The notes beneath the pieces are model-generated. The model did not search any database, was not told where the DNA came from, and saw only the letters and a list, made by a program, of their open reading frames with translations. A program made the translations under genes and the position numbers. DNA of 64,000 nucleotides from Saururus chinensis (taxonomy: Eukaryota > Streptophyta > Magnoliopsida > Piperales > Saururaceae): the NCBI GenBank assembly GCA_035235625.1, contig CP141147.1, positions 25,836,756 to 25,900,755 on the forward strand, written 5' to 3'. The first letter of the stretch is position 1; every line of letters begins with the position of its first letter. Of this stretch, positions 1-11,793 are shown in pieces.

Positions 1-1323
1 TAAGGTTGACAACCTTAGGAAGGATTTCCTTATGGAATGCCATGACACTCCGTGGGCCAGATATCCAGGTATCCATCGCACCTTGGCTCTATTGGAAATG
101 GGGTACTTTTGGCCTCACATGGGCAACGATGTCGAAGAGTTTGTCCACACTTGCCTCACATGCCAACAGGACAAGGTTGAACGGGACAAACCGCATGGTC
201 TTCTGGAACCACTACCAGTGCCCGACGGGCCATGGGAGAGTGTCTCCCTAGACTTCATCTCCACGTTACCAAGGGTCGGCGGCTATGGATAGATCTTGGT
301 CATCGTTGATTGCTTCTCAAAATATGCTACCTTCATCCCAGCGTCGAAGCATTGTACAGTTGAAGAAGCAACACACCTATTCCTCAAGAATATTGTCAAA
401 CTTTGGGGGCGTACTGCAAACCACTGTGAGTGACCGTGATGCTCGGTTCACCGGTCATTTTTGGATGGAGTTATTCAAGTTGTTGGGTTCTAAGTTAAAT
501 TTCTCCTCCAGCATGCATCCCCAAATAGATGGTCAGACTGAATGCATCAATGTCATCCCCGAAGAGTACCTTCGCCACTTTATCAGTGCCAATCAAAAGA
601 ATTGGGTGAACTTGTTCGATATTGCCCAATTCTCCTATAACCTCCAACGGAGTTCTGCCACCAACCATAGCCCCTTTGAGCTAGCCATGGGGTGTCAACC
701 GACAACACCGCTTACTCTAGCGACTAGATACGTGGGAAACAGCCCCCTGCCTTCCACCTAGCAAAGGATTGACACCTCCAAGCAGACATTGCTAAGGTCT
801 ATCTCGAGAAAGCCGCCCACAAAGCGAAGAAGTGGGCCGACTTAGGCCGGAAGCCCTACACATTCAAGGTGGGAGATTTGATTTTTGTCAAACTGAATCC
901 AGCCCAATTGAAAATATTTTGGCAACTCCATCGTGGTCTCGTTTGCAAGTATGAAGGTCCCATCCCCATCACTAAGCGGATCGGGAAAGCCTCTTATCAA
1001 GTTTAGTTACCCGCCTAGATACAGGTCCACCCAACCTTTCATGCCAGTTGTCTCAAACCATATCATGCCGATGCTGAAGATCCCTCCAGAAACAAGATTA
1101 ATTACGGCAACCTGAAGGTCACCTCTGATGTTCGAGTCTTAGAAGAAGTCTTGGTAGATCGCGAAGTTCTCTAGAGCAAAGAACAAGTATATGAATTCCT
1201 CATTAAGTGGCGGGGCCTTCTACATAGCTGGGAGCCAGAAGACGACCTCACCATTCAACAAACACAACATGCCAAAGCCTACCTCCAGGAGCATCAATGT
1301 CAACAAGGACGTCGATAAAATTG
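1..1323 (+). mobile_element. Ty3/gypsy chromovirus fossil, 3' part of pol
   Basis: This is the 3' end of a Ty3/gypsy retrotransposon that enters the window already inside pol. In order, the plus strand shows the integrase zinc-finger region (around 30-200, with CLTCQQDKVE), the integrase core (about 240-720, with SDRDARFTGHFW and FSYNLQRS), a C-terminal integrase segment and a chromodomain-like end (about 1130-1260, with IKWRG and WEPEDDLT). The chromodomain places it among plant chromoviruses. It is clearly degenerate, with several breaks. Its 5' half lies outside the window. Family assignment is firm; the lineage within chromoviruses is not. Confidence 0.85.
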
Positions 1324-1640
1324 AGTGGGGGAGAATGTCAAAGACCAGGTCCGAACACCTTTGTAAATACATTGTAAATATTTTTTAATATTTTTTTTAT
1401 ATTTTTATGTATTTTTTTTTACTTTTATGTAATTATGCCCATAGAGCTACTTTGGCTGTCATCATTCTAGTAATATCTAAAAAATCCCTTATACTATATA
1501 AAAGGAGGATAATATTTATATAATTGGGTCATGTATTTTATACCTATTACTTTATAAACATATTGATAGTGAATGTCACCTATAAGGCCTTTCGCACGTG
1601 ATCCATGTTAAACAAAGAACTCTGGTTAGATAGGCTTACT
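1324..1640 (+). repeat. Polypurine tract and probable 3' LTR of the chromovirus
   Basis: Directly after the chromodomain there is a purine run (GAGTGGGGGAGA, 1324-1335) followed by TGTCAAAGACC, the expected polypurine tract and LTR start. The sequence then turns AT-rich, with a TATA-like string at about 1495-1503. The 3' boundary is not visible because the 5' LTR is outside the window; about 1640 is a guess. Confidence 0.5.
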
Positions 1641-1665
1641 TGCATTGAGGAGGGCCATAACACTA

Positions 1666-1769
1666 GGCGTTGGATCCGCTGTGGAGCACTCACATGTGAG
1701 TGCTCTCACAAAAGCCAAGCGAGCCATGAAAACTCGCATGTGAGTGCTCTCACAGCGGATCTGAAGGCG
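1666..1769. mobile_element. 104-bp MITE with 8-bp target duplication
   Basis: A short foldback element. The left arm GATCCGCTGTGGAGCACTC and the right arm read on the other strand, GATCCGCTGTGAGAGCACTC, match over about 25 bp with one indel, around a loop of about 35 bp. TAACACTA flanks it at 1658-1665 and 1770-1777, an exact 8-bp target duplication, typical of hAT elements (Mutator would give about 9). No coding capacity. Confidence 0.75.
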
Positions 1770-1956
1770 TAACACTATGCTCATCCCCTTCCGTCGTTCC
1801 ATGCACACACATCCAGTTGTCTACCCATTCGGCCGGCCTTGGCTGGATGAAGAGGAGGGAGAAGAGGCACTCGAAAGGCACAGTCCCAAACAGTCCTGCT
1901 CTTGGCCACGGGTGATGCTCCGTAGTGGACCCAACAAGAACGGCTCTGCATCCGCC

Positions 1957-2363
1957 TCCAGACCTCTGGAGGCCATCCTCCACCCTCGCCTCCCTCCTGC
2001 AAGTCCATGCCTTCATCCTCCGCCGCGCCCTTCAGTCACCCCTCCCTTGTCATTCTTGACTTCTATGATTGTTGGTTACGCGAAGATGGGTGACACCAAC
2101 GCCGTCATAGGTTTGTTTGAACACATGCCAAGTAAGGATATTGCTTCCTTTAATGCAATGATCGATGCCTTCAACAAGGGGAAGAATATGGACCTCGTAC
2201 GCAAGGCTTTTGATGAAATGCCCAATCAGAATGTGAATAGCTGGTCATCCTTATTATCTGGCTGCTGCAAAAACGAAGATTTGGATGCTGCAAGATCACT
2301 TTTTGATTCAATGCCTAGAAGAAATATATTATCTTGGAATGTAAAGATTGGTGGGTACTTTTA
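1957..2363 (+). pseudogene. PPR protein pseudogene, first part
   Basis: This fragment of a plant pentatricopeptide repeat gene (PLS type) shows consecutive repeats: SMIVGYAKMGDTNAVIGLF, SFNAMIDAFNKGKN, SWSSLLSGCCKNEDL and SWNVKIGGY. PPR proteins bind organellar RNA. An N-terminal piece (QVHAFILRRALQ, near 1995) sits in a different frame from the repeats, so at least one frameshift separates them. The long open frame reaching upstream to 1777 has no PPR character and includes the MITE edge; I do not take that ATG as real. The reading stops after IGGY and resumes at about 4660, with unrelated ALDH-like sequence between. Confidence 0.75.
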
Positions 2364-3210
2364 GGATCCTAGTTGAGAATACATAGCTTTGGTACTAAAA
2401 TAGCCAGGAGAGAAATTTTTAGATATGCATGTTGATGACCATGTTTAATTTTATCAGCCTACCTTTATTTGCAACATATTATGTACCATCTCTATTTTCT
2501 TCTGACTGATTCAAGTCTATTAATCATATAGAACTTCTTCTCGAGACACTGGAAAGGCTATGGTTGATGCTTCTCTTGGAAAGATTTTGACTACATGTGA
2601 AAAGATCACTTGGCTGTTGGCAAAGGGAGAGCAGTGGCTTAAGCCTGAATGCAGGTTACTTTGAGTTCTTATTATGTTTCTTCTCCCAAAATTTGTTTTT
2701 CTTAATATCTGAAGTTTTAACTATTAAGTAATGAATTATGTTATGCATAGCTGCAAAACAGTAATTTCTGCTTAGTGAATGAAAGTAGTAATTTTTTATT
2801 CTCACTTTGGGCATTGCTTACAGGTTTGCAGGAAGGTCGATGTTGCACAAATTTCTTAAGTTGAGTTCCATCCCATTGGAGTGACTGGTGCTATTATTTC
2901 TTGGAACTACCCATTTCATAATATCTTCAATTCCATGCTTGCATCTGTCTTTTATGGAAATGGCATAGTAATCAAGGTAAACGAGATGATTCGGTTTACA
3001 AGCAAGATAAATGTTGGAGAAGAATTTAGGATGTGGTATGCATTTCTTGTAAATGATGGTTCATCCTTATATTAACATCTCACAATGAGCAGCTCTTACA
3101 TATTGATTATGAATTCAGGTTTCTGAACATGCAAGTTGGTCTGATTGTTTCTATCTGCTAATCGTTCAAGCTTCTCTTGGTCAGGTTTATGTATGATTAT
3201 TCCTTTTTTC

Positions 3211-3363
3211 ATGGTAGATTGTGAACAATGCATCAAAGTATGTATGTTTATTTCTTTTTTCATGGTAGATTGTGAACAATGCATCAAAGTATGTATGTTT
3301 ATTTCTTTTTTCATGGTAGATTGTGAACAATGCATCAAAGTATGTATGTTTATTTCTTTTTTC
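3211..3363 (+). repeat. Three perfect 51-bp tandem copies across a splice site
   Basis: Units start at 3211, 3262 and 3313 and appear identical; a fourth copy starts at 3364 and diverges after about 10 bases into the ALDH exon. Each unit holds a pyrimidine run, an acceptor-like TAG, about 20 bases resembling the start of the following exon, and a donor-like GTATGT. This replaces the expected end of the previous exon. Confidence 0.9.
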
Positions 3364-3664
3364 ATGGTAGATTATGAAGAACGCTGTTGAAACTCTAATT
3401 CCAGTTACCCTTGAGCTTGGTGGTAAAGATGCATTCATTGTATGTGAGGATGTAGATATCTCTCATGTATGATATCATTCTATTCTTTATATCCATTTAA
3501 ATTTTGTGTAATTATTTCATGACCTTTTTACTGTATAATTTCTTTTATCATGTAGGATGCACAAATAGCAGTTACAGATGCTCTCCAATCCTTTGGCCAG
3601 AATTGTGGGTGTGCTGAGAGATTCTGTGTTCACCATGATGTTTATTCTGCTTTTGTTGCTCAAG

Positions 3665-4570
3665 CATGGTTCACAATATCTTTTACCAGAGTTATATGGG
3701 TGACCCAAAGATAAGATATATTGGAAATATATTTGCGATATATCAGAGATATTGGGGAAAAAGAATCGATGACCTAAAGATGATGTTTTCACATGTACTT
3801 TGTTAATCTAAGTATGTTTTAACATCTAAAAGCCCTAAAACTAATTTCAAACAATCATAACACCATGTGAAGACACTAATACTAACATAAATTATACTTA
3901 TTAAGAGAAAATATGATCATCAATAATATAGAACAAGAAGTTTGAAGAAAATATAATGATAAGTGGATAACAAGATGGTAGACATCTAAATAAAACTTGG
4001 AAGTCTAACCAAAGTGTTTATCAATAATAGCTAGCTAGAGTGACATGGAGGTTGGAAAGCTACTTAACCAGTAGAAGACTGAGCATATAGGGAATTTAAG
4101 TAGGCATAATATTGCTCTCATGTCATCATCATTTGGTAGGTACTTAAATACTTATTCACATGCTTCTCATATTCATGCCTAGGAAGATGATGTAAGATTT
4201 CATACGGTGGGTAGGTTGTAACTGTGGTAATAGTGGTAACGGTTGATATGGACATGAGTACTAGTGGTCCGTACACACGATTGTATTTGGTTTTTCTGCC
4301 AGAGTGAAGTCATATATGAAATATACCAGATCTGGCTTGCTACCAGAGTTAAAAATGAAAAGAGGAAGAGGCTGGGTCCAGAGGGGTCATAGGTAGGAAA
4401 AAAGTCACGATTGAGGCTTAGAAGAGGTAAAACATATCAAGGAACATTTGAGTGTGATATATCTTAAATATCTCATATATATCTAAGATATTGGAAAAAA
4501 TATATATTTTTTAATATCTTGTATATGCAAAGTGACATATACAGATATATCTAAGATATTGCAAACCATG
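3665..4570. mobile_element. 906-bp nonautonomous DNA transposon in the ALDH exon
   Basis: Terminal inverted repeats CATGGTTCACAATATCTT and, read from the other end, CATGGTTTGCAATATCTT (16 of 18 matching) bound the element. TGCTCAAG occurs exactly at 3657-3664 and 4571-4578, an 8-bp target duplication pointing to hAT; a Mutator-like origin with 9 bp is possible. Excising it conceptually restores the ALDH reading FVAQ-AVKIVK, which confirms the borders. The interior is AT-rich with no transposase. Confidence 0.85.
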
Positions 4571-4649
4571 TGCTCAAGCAGTGAAAATTGTAAAATTTGT
4601 TTGCGTTGTAAGTATAAATACACAAAAGTTTAGGTGAACATGGTTACCC

Positions 4650-5055
4650 TTGGCCATTGGACAAAATCAATATACGTTGGTTTATGTCGTTTATGCCTAC
4701 CTCTTATTTCACGAATTGCAATCTCATTCATTTTTTAATCCGGATAAAGTGACTTTAGTGAGTATAATGCCAACGATTGCTGACCTGGGTGCTCTAGATA
4801 TGGGTAGATGGATTCACGTGTATGCTAGAAGTAGTGGTCTGGACAAAGACAATAGTGTAAGCACGACAATTATAGATATGTATACAAAATGTGGAGATTC
4901 CAAAGAAAGTATTCTATGGATCTCTTGAAAAAAAAGTTGCTTCTTGGAATGCTTTAATTACTAGATTGGCTGTAAATGGGTGCCCTATAGAAGCATTAGA
5001 TGTATTTATGGAGATGAGAAGAGAGGGAATTAAATCGAATGCCATTATCATGACA
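4650..5055 (+). pseudogene. PPR protein pseudogene, second part
   Basis: The PPR reading resumes here: LLFHELQSHS, then VTLVSIMPTIADLGALDMG, GRWIHVYARSSGLDKD, TTIIDMYTKCGD and, one frame over, SWNALITRLAVNGCPIEAL and FMEMRREGIKSNA. These are the L and S motifs of a PLS-type PPR. A frameshift lies near 4905 and the reading fades after about 5055. The first residues (GQNQYT) join the last of the upstream part (IGGY) with little or nothing lost, so the ALDH block looks inserted. Confidence 0.75.
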
Positions 5056-5482
5056 AAAAATTTATGGATTTTAGCTTGTATATTAGTGACTTGTATACAT
5101 CCCTTCTCTAAAATGTCTATCAAACAGGTGCTTCATATTTTTGAAAATTAGTACATATATGCCAAACAAGTCAATACTTCAAATACATTAATTCTAAAAT
5201 TTAGGACAAAAATTAAAATGCACTGGATCTGGAGGACAAAAAACGTTTCAAAAATAAAAATGCTCCAAAGAGGGCTTAGGCTGGGTTTAGGTTCGTGGAA
5301 TTGGCTTTTGGAAGTGGATTTAAAATGCCTTGGATTTTTTACGCCTCTTTTTTGGATGAAAAGTGGGTCAAAGGATTTCAAAGTGTGGATCCATAAATCC
5401 ATAGTTTGGATATTCATAAAACATGGAAACAACTAATGCATAACCAACTACAATCCTGAAGCATTAAAAAGCATAGCCATCT
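5056..5482. other. Unassigned AT-rich flank
   Basis: No gene or complete element recognised. The stretch at about 5270-5400 has the look of a degenerate hAT-type MITE, but I found no paired ends or target duplication. Confidence 0.3.
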
Positions 5483-5687
5483 TCAAGATAGAGGGGCTTG
5501 CTCCATCCATATCTTGGTTTGGCTGAGGAACTGTGCATGGGCAGCCTCATTTGCTTTTAAACATACTTTAACAAAAGAAAATTTACAACAGGCCAACTGA
5601 TTTCGAGCTTGGTCAATTAAGTGCCCCATTTTGGATAGATTTGTCCCTGATTCTTTGAGAGTTTGAATCAAAGATAAAGAATCTCCT
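5483..5687 (-). mobile_element. L1-type LINE ORF2, RNase H domain 3' part
   Basis: On the minus strand this reads GDSLSLIQTLKESG, MGHLIDQARNQL and KANEAAHAQFL, the second half of the RNase H-like domain found at the C-terminus of plant L1-type LINE ORF2. It is cut at 5687 by the copia element. Its direct continuation is at 12486, where the minus strand reads ...LVIIEGD up to the same target site. So it is one LINE with about 6.8 kb inserted. Confidence 0.8.
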
Positions 5688-5688
5688 A

Positions 5689-6267
5689 TGTGTTATGGAA
5701 GACAAATCAAACAAGGGTGATTGATCATTATGCCAGGGCTATCGATCGGCCCCTCATTGCAGTCGCCACCAACATTAGCCACGTTTAAAATGAAGCCAAG
5801 AGGTCGGGTGATCAATTGGAACTCAAAGTGATTGATCTCTCCCAGGTTCAAAAGTGGCCGATACGAAGAATGATCAATCGCCTTTACATAGTGATCGATC
5901 TCTTTGTGTGGCAGAATTTGGAACAACCCCAATTTGACCTCTTCCTGATTGGCTAGTTCAGGATATCATTCCTCAAATAGTAAGATATGTACTTATACAT
6001 CCCTAAGGGGTATAGAAGAACTCTTCTTCTTCTTTGAGACTTGGGTGTTGGCCATTGAAGAGGTTTGAGAAGTTTGTAATCATCTTGTATTGTTCTCCTT
6101 GATGAATATTGGAGAGTGTGTGATCCCGTGGATGTAGGCACTATTGCCAAACCATGTAAAACTTGATGTACTCTATCTCTCTTGCTCGTTTTCTATTCCT
6201 CACAAAGATCCAACCTCTACATAGATTATAGGCTAGATTGGTTCTAGTGGCCATATAATCTACAACA
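5689..6267 (+). repeat. 5' LTR of the copia element
   Basis: It starts TGTGTTATGGAAG and ends CTACAACA, and pairs with 11794-12479. It carries several copies of a GATCGATC-like motif. A long shared stretch (GACTTGGGTGTTGGCC at about 6039) aligns well with the 3' copy. Confidence 0.88.
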
Positions 6268-9200
6268 ATTTGTATCGAAGCGCCAAGTTTGGGTAAATGA
6301 GATGTCGGCGGAAGACAGGAAGTTTAAGATCGAGAAGTTCATGGGTCAATACTACGGGTTTTGGCACATGAGATAGAGGACTATCTTTATCATCTTTCGA
6401 TATTTGGCACGGAGCCAAAGGATATGGAGGACGCCACGTGGGCACTACTTGATCGTAAGGCCTTGGGAGCAGTTCAATCATCTATTTCTTCGCCTGTTGC
6501 TTCAAATATACAACGAATGAATTTTTTGATCTCCTCGCATCGATGTGGTGAACCCTTCTTCTACAAACAAGGTACATCTAGTGACTCGCTTCTTTGATTT
6601 GTAGATGACTACTGATGATGATGTTTCGACATATTTGAACTCCTTTCATGACTTGCTTAATCACTTAGAGGTTGTTAAAGTTAAATTTGATGAGGATATT
6701 CAGCCAATTGCATTGCTAAAATCTCTACCCGCTAATTAGGAATCTCTTAAGGTGGTTGTACATAGTTCTCATTCTACCGAAAGATTTAAATTGAATGATG
6801 TTTGTAGTTTGTTATTGGCTAAGAAAACTCGGAGTAAAGGCGCTAATCCTTCATTTGGGTCAGCTTTGACCTTTGATTCTAGAGGTTGCTAAGGACAAAA
6901 ACAGTTTGGAGGTAAAGGAAAATCCCAACAAGGATGTTTCAAGTCAAATGGAAGGAAAAATGATGACAAATGTTAGAACTATGGCCAAACTGGTTATGTT
7001 AAATGTGATTGTAAGCGTGCATCGCATGATAGAGGTGATAATAATAAGAATGCTCATGTTGTTAATATTGCAAATGGTGATGAATGCATGATATTGTTTT
7101 GTGATATTGTTTTGTGAAAGTAAGTGTGAATCTTAGATAATTGATAGTGGTGCTTCATTTTATGCTACTTCTAGGAGTGATTTGTTTGATAATTATGTGT
7201 TTGGTGATTTGGAAAATTTTACTTAGGCAATGACATGGATTGTGAAATCATGGTAAGGGTGATATTAGCTTCAGGTAGGAAAATGACACAATGTTCTTAT
7301 TAAAGGATGGCAGACATGTTCCCCGTTTAATGAAGAACATTATCTCTGTTGGCCAATTTGCCATGTGTGGCATCACTAGTCTGTTTCTAGATAACATTTA
7401 AAAAATGGTTCAAGGCGCTATGGTGATTGAAAACGGGAAGAAAATTGATACTTTTTACATGATTTCTAATTGTGTTAAAAGTTCTATCTTAGTTGCATCG
7501 GGACATGTTGACGCACAAATGTGGCATAAACACCTAGGTCATATGTTAGAGAAATGGTTGAAGTACTACAGAGTAAGAGAAAGTTACCAAGGTTGAAGAA
7601 TGTTGATATGAGTTTCTGTGAGGACTATGTCATGGGGAAACAAAAAAATGTTATTTTCTCAAAATCAGCCCTTGACAGGAAGACTGAGTGCTTTGCTCTT
7701 GTTCACATTGATGTTTGGGTGCCAACCCAGGTCCCCTCCTTTGGAGGTGTGTGCTATTTTATAATTTTTATTGATAATGTTTCTTACAAGGTGTGGGTTT
7801 ATTTCTGTAGGCAGAAATTTGATGTATTTTCTGTGTTTGTCAAATGAAATTTACTTGTTGAGAATGAGTCATGATTAAAGTTAAAATGCCTCAAATCAAA
7901 CAACGACGATGAGTACTGTGGTAGAGAATTCTAATCCTTCTATGACAAATATAAAATTCGCAGGTGCTAACCATACCTAGGTAGCCTAGACAGAATGCTA
8001 TTGCAAAGAGGATGAACCAAACTCTTCTACAGAGGGTGTGAAACATGAGATTCCACTGTGGCCTGCTTCCCATGTTTTGGACAAATGTCATTGATGCTGC
8101 AATGTATTTGATTAATAGGTCCCCATCCTATGCCTTGGATGAAAGGCTTCTTGAGGAAGCATGGACAAAGAATGAGGTCTCCTTTGACCATTTACAGGTG
8201 TTTAGTTGTGCAAGCTATGTTCACATTAAGGTAGAGAACATATGCAAGTTGGATTCAAAATCAAACAAATGTTACTTTCTTGGCTATGGTGGCGATAACT
8301 TTGGGTATAGACTTTGGGATCTAGTCTAAAAGAAGGTGGTCAAAAGCATAGATGTCGTGTTTCATAAAAATGAACTCTACAAGCACCGTCAAGTTTAACA
8401 GAAGGGGAAGAAAATTGACAAAGAATTTGTTGAACTTGATGCTGACTACATACCTAGTGTCTCCCTTCTAGATATTGAGGGTGTAGGTGTTCACGAGATT
8501 ATCATGCCAGATAGTCAGGGTGACCAAGATGGTGAGCAGGTTGATCAGATTGAGTTTGCCCCAACAACCCCACTACAATTACCGTTAAGGTGGACCTCTT
8601 CTAAACAGAGAAAGGTAGAGAAGATCTTTGATCAATCTCCAAGTGTGCATAAATAGAGTTTCAATCTTAGCATGAATTGAGTGGGAGTGTGCCTAATTAC
8701 CATTAGGGTTCACCATTGTATGTTGCTCACAGACAATGGTGAACCTAAGAGCTTTGAAGAAACATACAAGATAGATACTTCAATTGAGTGGGAGTTTGCT
8801 ATGGACGATGAGATGGATTCATTGATGTCCAATCAAACATGGGAACTGGTTGAGTTACCTAAGAGTAAGAAGGAATTATATAACAAATGTGTCTATAGGT
8901 TGAAACAAGAATCAAATGATAGTAAGAGGTTTAAGGCTAGACTGATAGTCAAGGGCTTTGAAAAGAGGTATGAAGTTAATTACACAAAGATATTTCCTCC
9001 AGTTGTCAGGATTGCTACCATCAGAATGATGTTGTTTCTTGTAACAGTGGAATCTCTCCATCTAAAGCAGCTAGATGTAAAGACAATTTTTCTACATGGT
9101 GATGTAGAAGAAAAAATCTACATGCATTAGCCCCAAGGTTATGTTATTAAAGGTAAAGAAGATATGGTATGCAAGTTGTCCAAGAGATTGTTTGTACTAA

Positions 9201-9533
9201 AGCAAGCTCTAAGACAGTGATACCAAAAATTTGACAGTTTTATGCAAGACATTAGATTTTATATATGCCACTATGATCACTGTTGTACAGGCTATCATCA
9301 TCACACATTACATTGTTACTTTATGTTGATGACAGTAGGTGATTTGAATGAGATTGATAATATCAAAGAACAAATGTCTAAGAAATTTGCCATAAATAAT
9401 TTAGGACTGTCAAAGCATATTCTTTGCATGAGAATTTCTAGATATAGAAAGAAGAGATTATTAAGGCTATCTCAGATATATTATATTGAAAAGGTTATGA
9501 TGAAATTCAACATGCAGGATGTTAAGTCGTGAG

Positions 9534-10935
9534 TGTAACACCCCATTTTTTTTATTACATTTAACCTTAAATGCTTAGTATTAATTATTAATCTTTGGAT
9601 AAGAATTAGTATGTTTTGAGGGATAAAATTCCTGTATTTGTATAAATCTCAAAGAAATGAGCATAAGGAATCGAAGAACGTGAGAAACGAAGGTCAAGAG
9701 TGAAAATTATGACATCAGGAAGTGTGTCTCATAGGCATGGCTCATTTGAAAAGAGCATAATAACTTACCTGCTCATCAATATGAGCTCAATGGTACCAAG
9801 AACACTCAACTCAGTATCCGAATCCGGGGTAGAAAGATAAGGATGTTTAAAGATAGAAAAGAAATAAAACAAAGGAAAAAGTTGCACATGCTATGCATGA
9901 CCCAGAGAGTTACAGGGTGCCACAGTACATGCGTTACGCAAAGGTGCGACACTTGCGGTGCCACCATTTTTGGCGGCGTCGTTGGCTATAAAAGGGAGGG
10001 GGGTTCTAAGAGCCAATTTCTTTTGTTTATGGGTCATTTTAAGATCAATTTAGTCTGTTCAAAAGGTATTTTTAACTAAATCGATGGTACTCTACAAAGT
10101 GGGGGGAAATGATATGGGGAAATAGTAGTCTCCATCCTCCGCTGTCGGCCTGTAAAGAGAGAAATGTCCCAGGTAAGGGGAAGTTCTATTTGTCGGCTTC
10201 GGGTGCAATGTTTGAAACATCCTAGGTTAAGATAGGTTATGTCTGCTTCTTTTGGGTGGGAAGAAGAAACTTTTCAGAGCAAGATGAGGCTCCACCCACC
10301 GTCTCCAAACATGAATGGAAGGATGCCTTGAAGGAAGGAAAACTCCGAACGCTGTTATTTCCGAAAACCTCAAGGGAGTAAGTGTTTCTGACTTTATGAT
10401 TTTAATACATTTTAAATATATGCATATGCATCTTAAGTAGTTAACTTAAGATGCTAAATGATATATATGCTTTGCTATGTTATGCTCTGATATGTTGTGT
10501 TGTGTTATGTGGAAGAAAGTGATATCTAATTCTAATGATTTATTAGCTTTCGTTTGACTCCGATGATTTTATGAGACTTTCGTTTGATTCTGAATGTTTT
10601 ATTAGATTATAAGTACATGAAATGTATAATTTTGTGATGCCTAATGCATGTATTAGTTATTAGAAAGAACTATGTTTGGATCTAATTGTATCGGAATAAC
10701 AAACATTATAGATCTTATCGAATACGTATGTAGGTAACCAACGACATGACAATGTTGGCTCGATCCAATTAGTTATAAATATAAGTTTTGTTCTGGCCTA
10801 CGCGCGGTGGAGCATTGAAGCTCCATAGGCATGTAAAGGAACCTTATAACTCTTGCACACTGAATATGCTTTCTTGTTTAAGGAAAATTTTAATCTGAGA
10901 TTTTTTGACCCCTGGGTCAACCCATGGTTATTATA
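9534..10935 (+). mobile_element. Solo LTR (Ty3/gypsy type) inside the copia RT region
   Basis: It starts TGTAACACCCC, a common gypsy LTR start. The copia reverse transcriptase reading stops just before it and resumes just after. Flanks are GTGAG (9529-9533) and GTGGG (10936-10940), a 5-bp target duplication with one mismatch. A promoter-like CTATAAAAGG lies near 9985. No internal genes are present, so this looks like a solo LTR of about 1.4 kb. The 3' end lacks a clean CA. Confidence 0.65.
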
Positions 10936-11793
10936 GTGGGTACACCCCTGACATCCCATTTCAAACTCTATAAGGAACAGTGTCCTATGACTCATGAGGA
11001 TAAAGCTCACATGCACAACAATCCATATGCCTTAGCACTTGGGTCCTTCATGTATGTTGCTACTTGTACCAGGCAAGACATCTCTAATGCAATTAGTAAA
11101 GTGGCAAGGTTTATGGCAAATCTAGGGCAGACTCATTGGGAGGCAGTGAAGTGGATCTTTAAATACCTAAGAGGTTCTTTAAGTATGACTTTATACTTTA
11201 GTGAACATTTTGATATTTACCTGGTTGGTTTTGTTGATTCAAATTATGGAGGTAACGTATACTACAAGCGAAACACTACAAGGTTTGTATTTACGCTTAG
11301 TAGTGGTGTAGTGGCCTGACAGTCACAGTTACAAAAGTTAGTAACTACTTCATCCTTAGAGTTGAATATGTTGTAGTAACTAAAGCAAGCAAATAGAGTG
11401 GCTAAAAGTTTTCCTTAAGGAACTTGGGATGACACAAGGGAAGTGTATTCTATATTGTGATAATAATAATAGCGCTATTGTATTAGTCCAATGTAGTGCA
11501 TTCCATGCCAGGACAAAGTATATTGACATTAATTACCATTTCGTTAGAGAGTTGGTAGAGTATAAGAAGTTGTCCCTTGAGAAGATTCACACAAACGACA
11601 ACCCGATGTATATGTTTACCAAGGTCGTAACAGTGGACAAGTTGAGCTTTTGCTCAACCTCCATTCATCTTCTATACTAGAGGACCAATGATGATCACAT
11701 AGTTATATTGTTTTGTAGAAAATAGATTGTTCACTTGAAGTGGGAGATTATTTGGAGGAAGGTGAAGTTCGATCAGTCTTCCAAGTGAGAGAT

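Larger units (their letters stand above)
2532..4607 (+). pseudogene. ALDH22A1-like aldehyde dehydrogenase fragment
   Basis: Five exon-like blocks match my memory of plant ALDH22A1, an NAD(P)-dependent aldehyde dehydrogenase. They are 2532-2654 ([17 protein letters not shown]), 2824-2976 ([15 protein letters not shown]), 3119-3184 (VSEHASWSDCFYLLI), about 3371-3466 ([17 protein letters not shown]) and 3556-3664 continued at 4579-4607 ([10 protein letters not shown], then VKIVKFVC). The catalytic Cys of GQNC and the Glu of LELGG are still present. Most blocks keep AG/GT borders, so it was copied from genomic DNA, not mRNA. The second block has a frame break after PLE. About 40 codons expected between blocks three and four are missing and replaced by a 51-bp tandem array. 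Start and end of the gene are absent. It lies inside the PPR pseudogene in the same orientation. Confidence 0.82.

Noticed and set aside
1777-2040. Upstream ATG of the first PPR frame as a real start
   Set aside because: The first part has no PPR or transit-peptide character, its ATG lies at the MITE target site, and a better N-terminal PPR piece sits in another frame.
3096-3438. Repetitive frames on both strands ([17 protein letters not shown] units)
   Set aside because: They are translations of the 51-bp noncoding tandem array.
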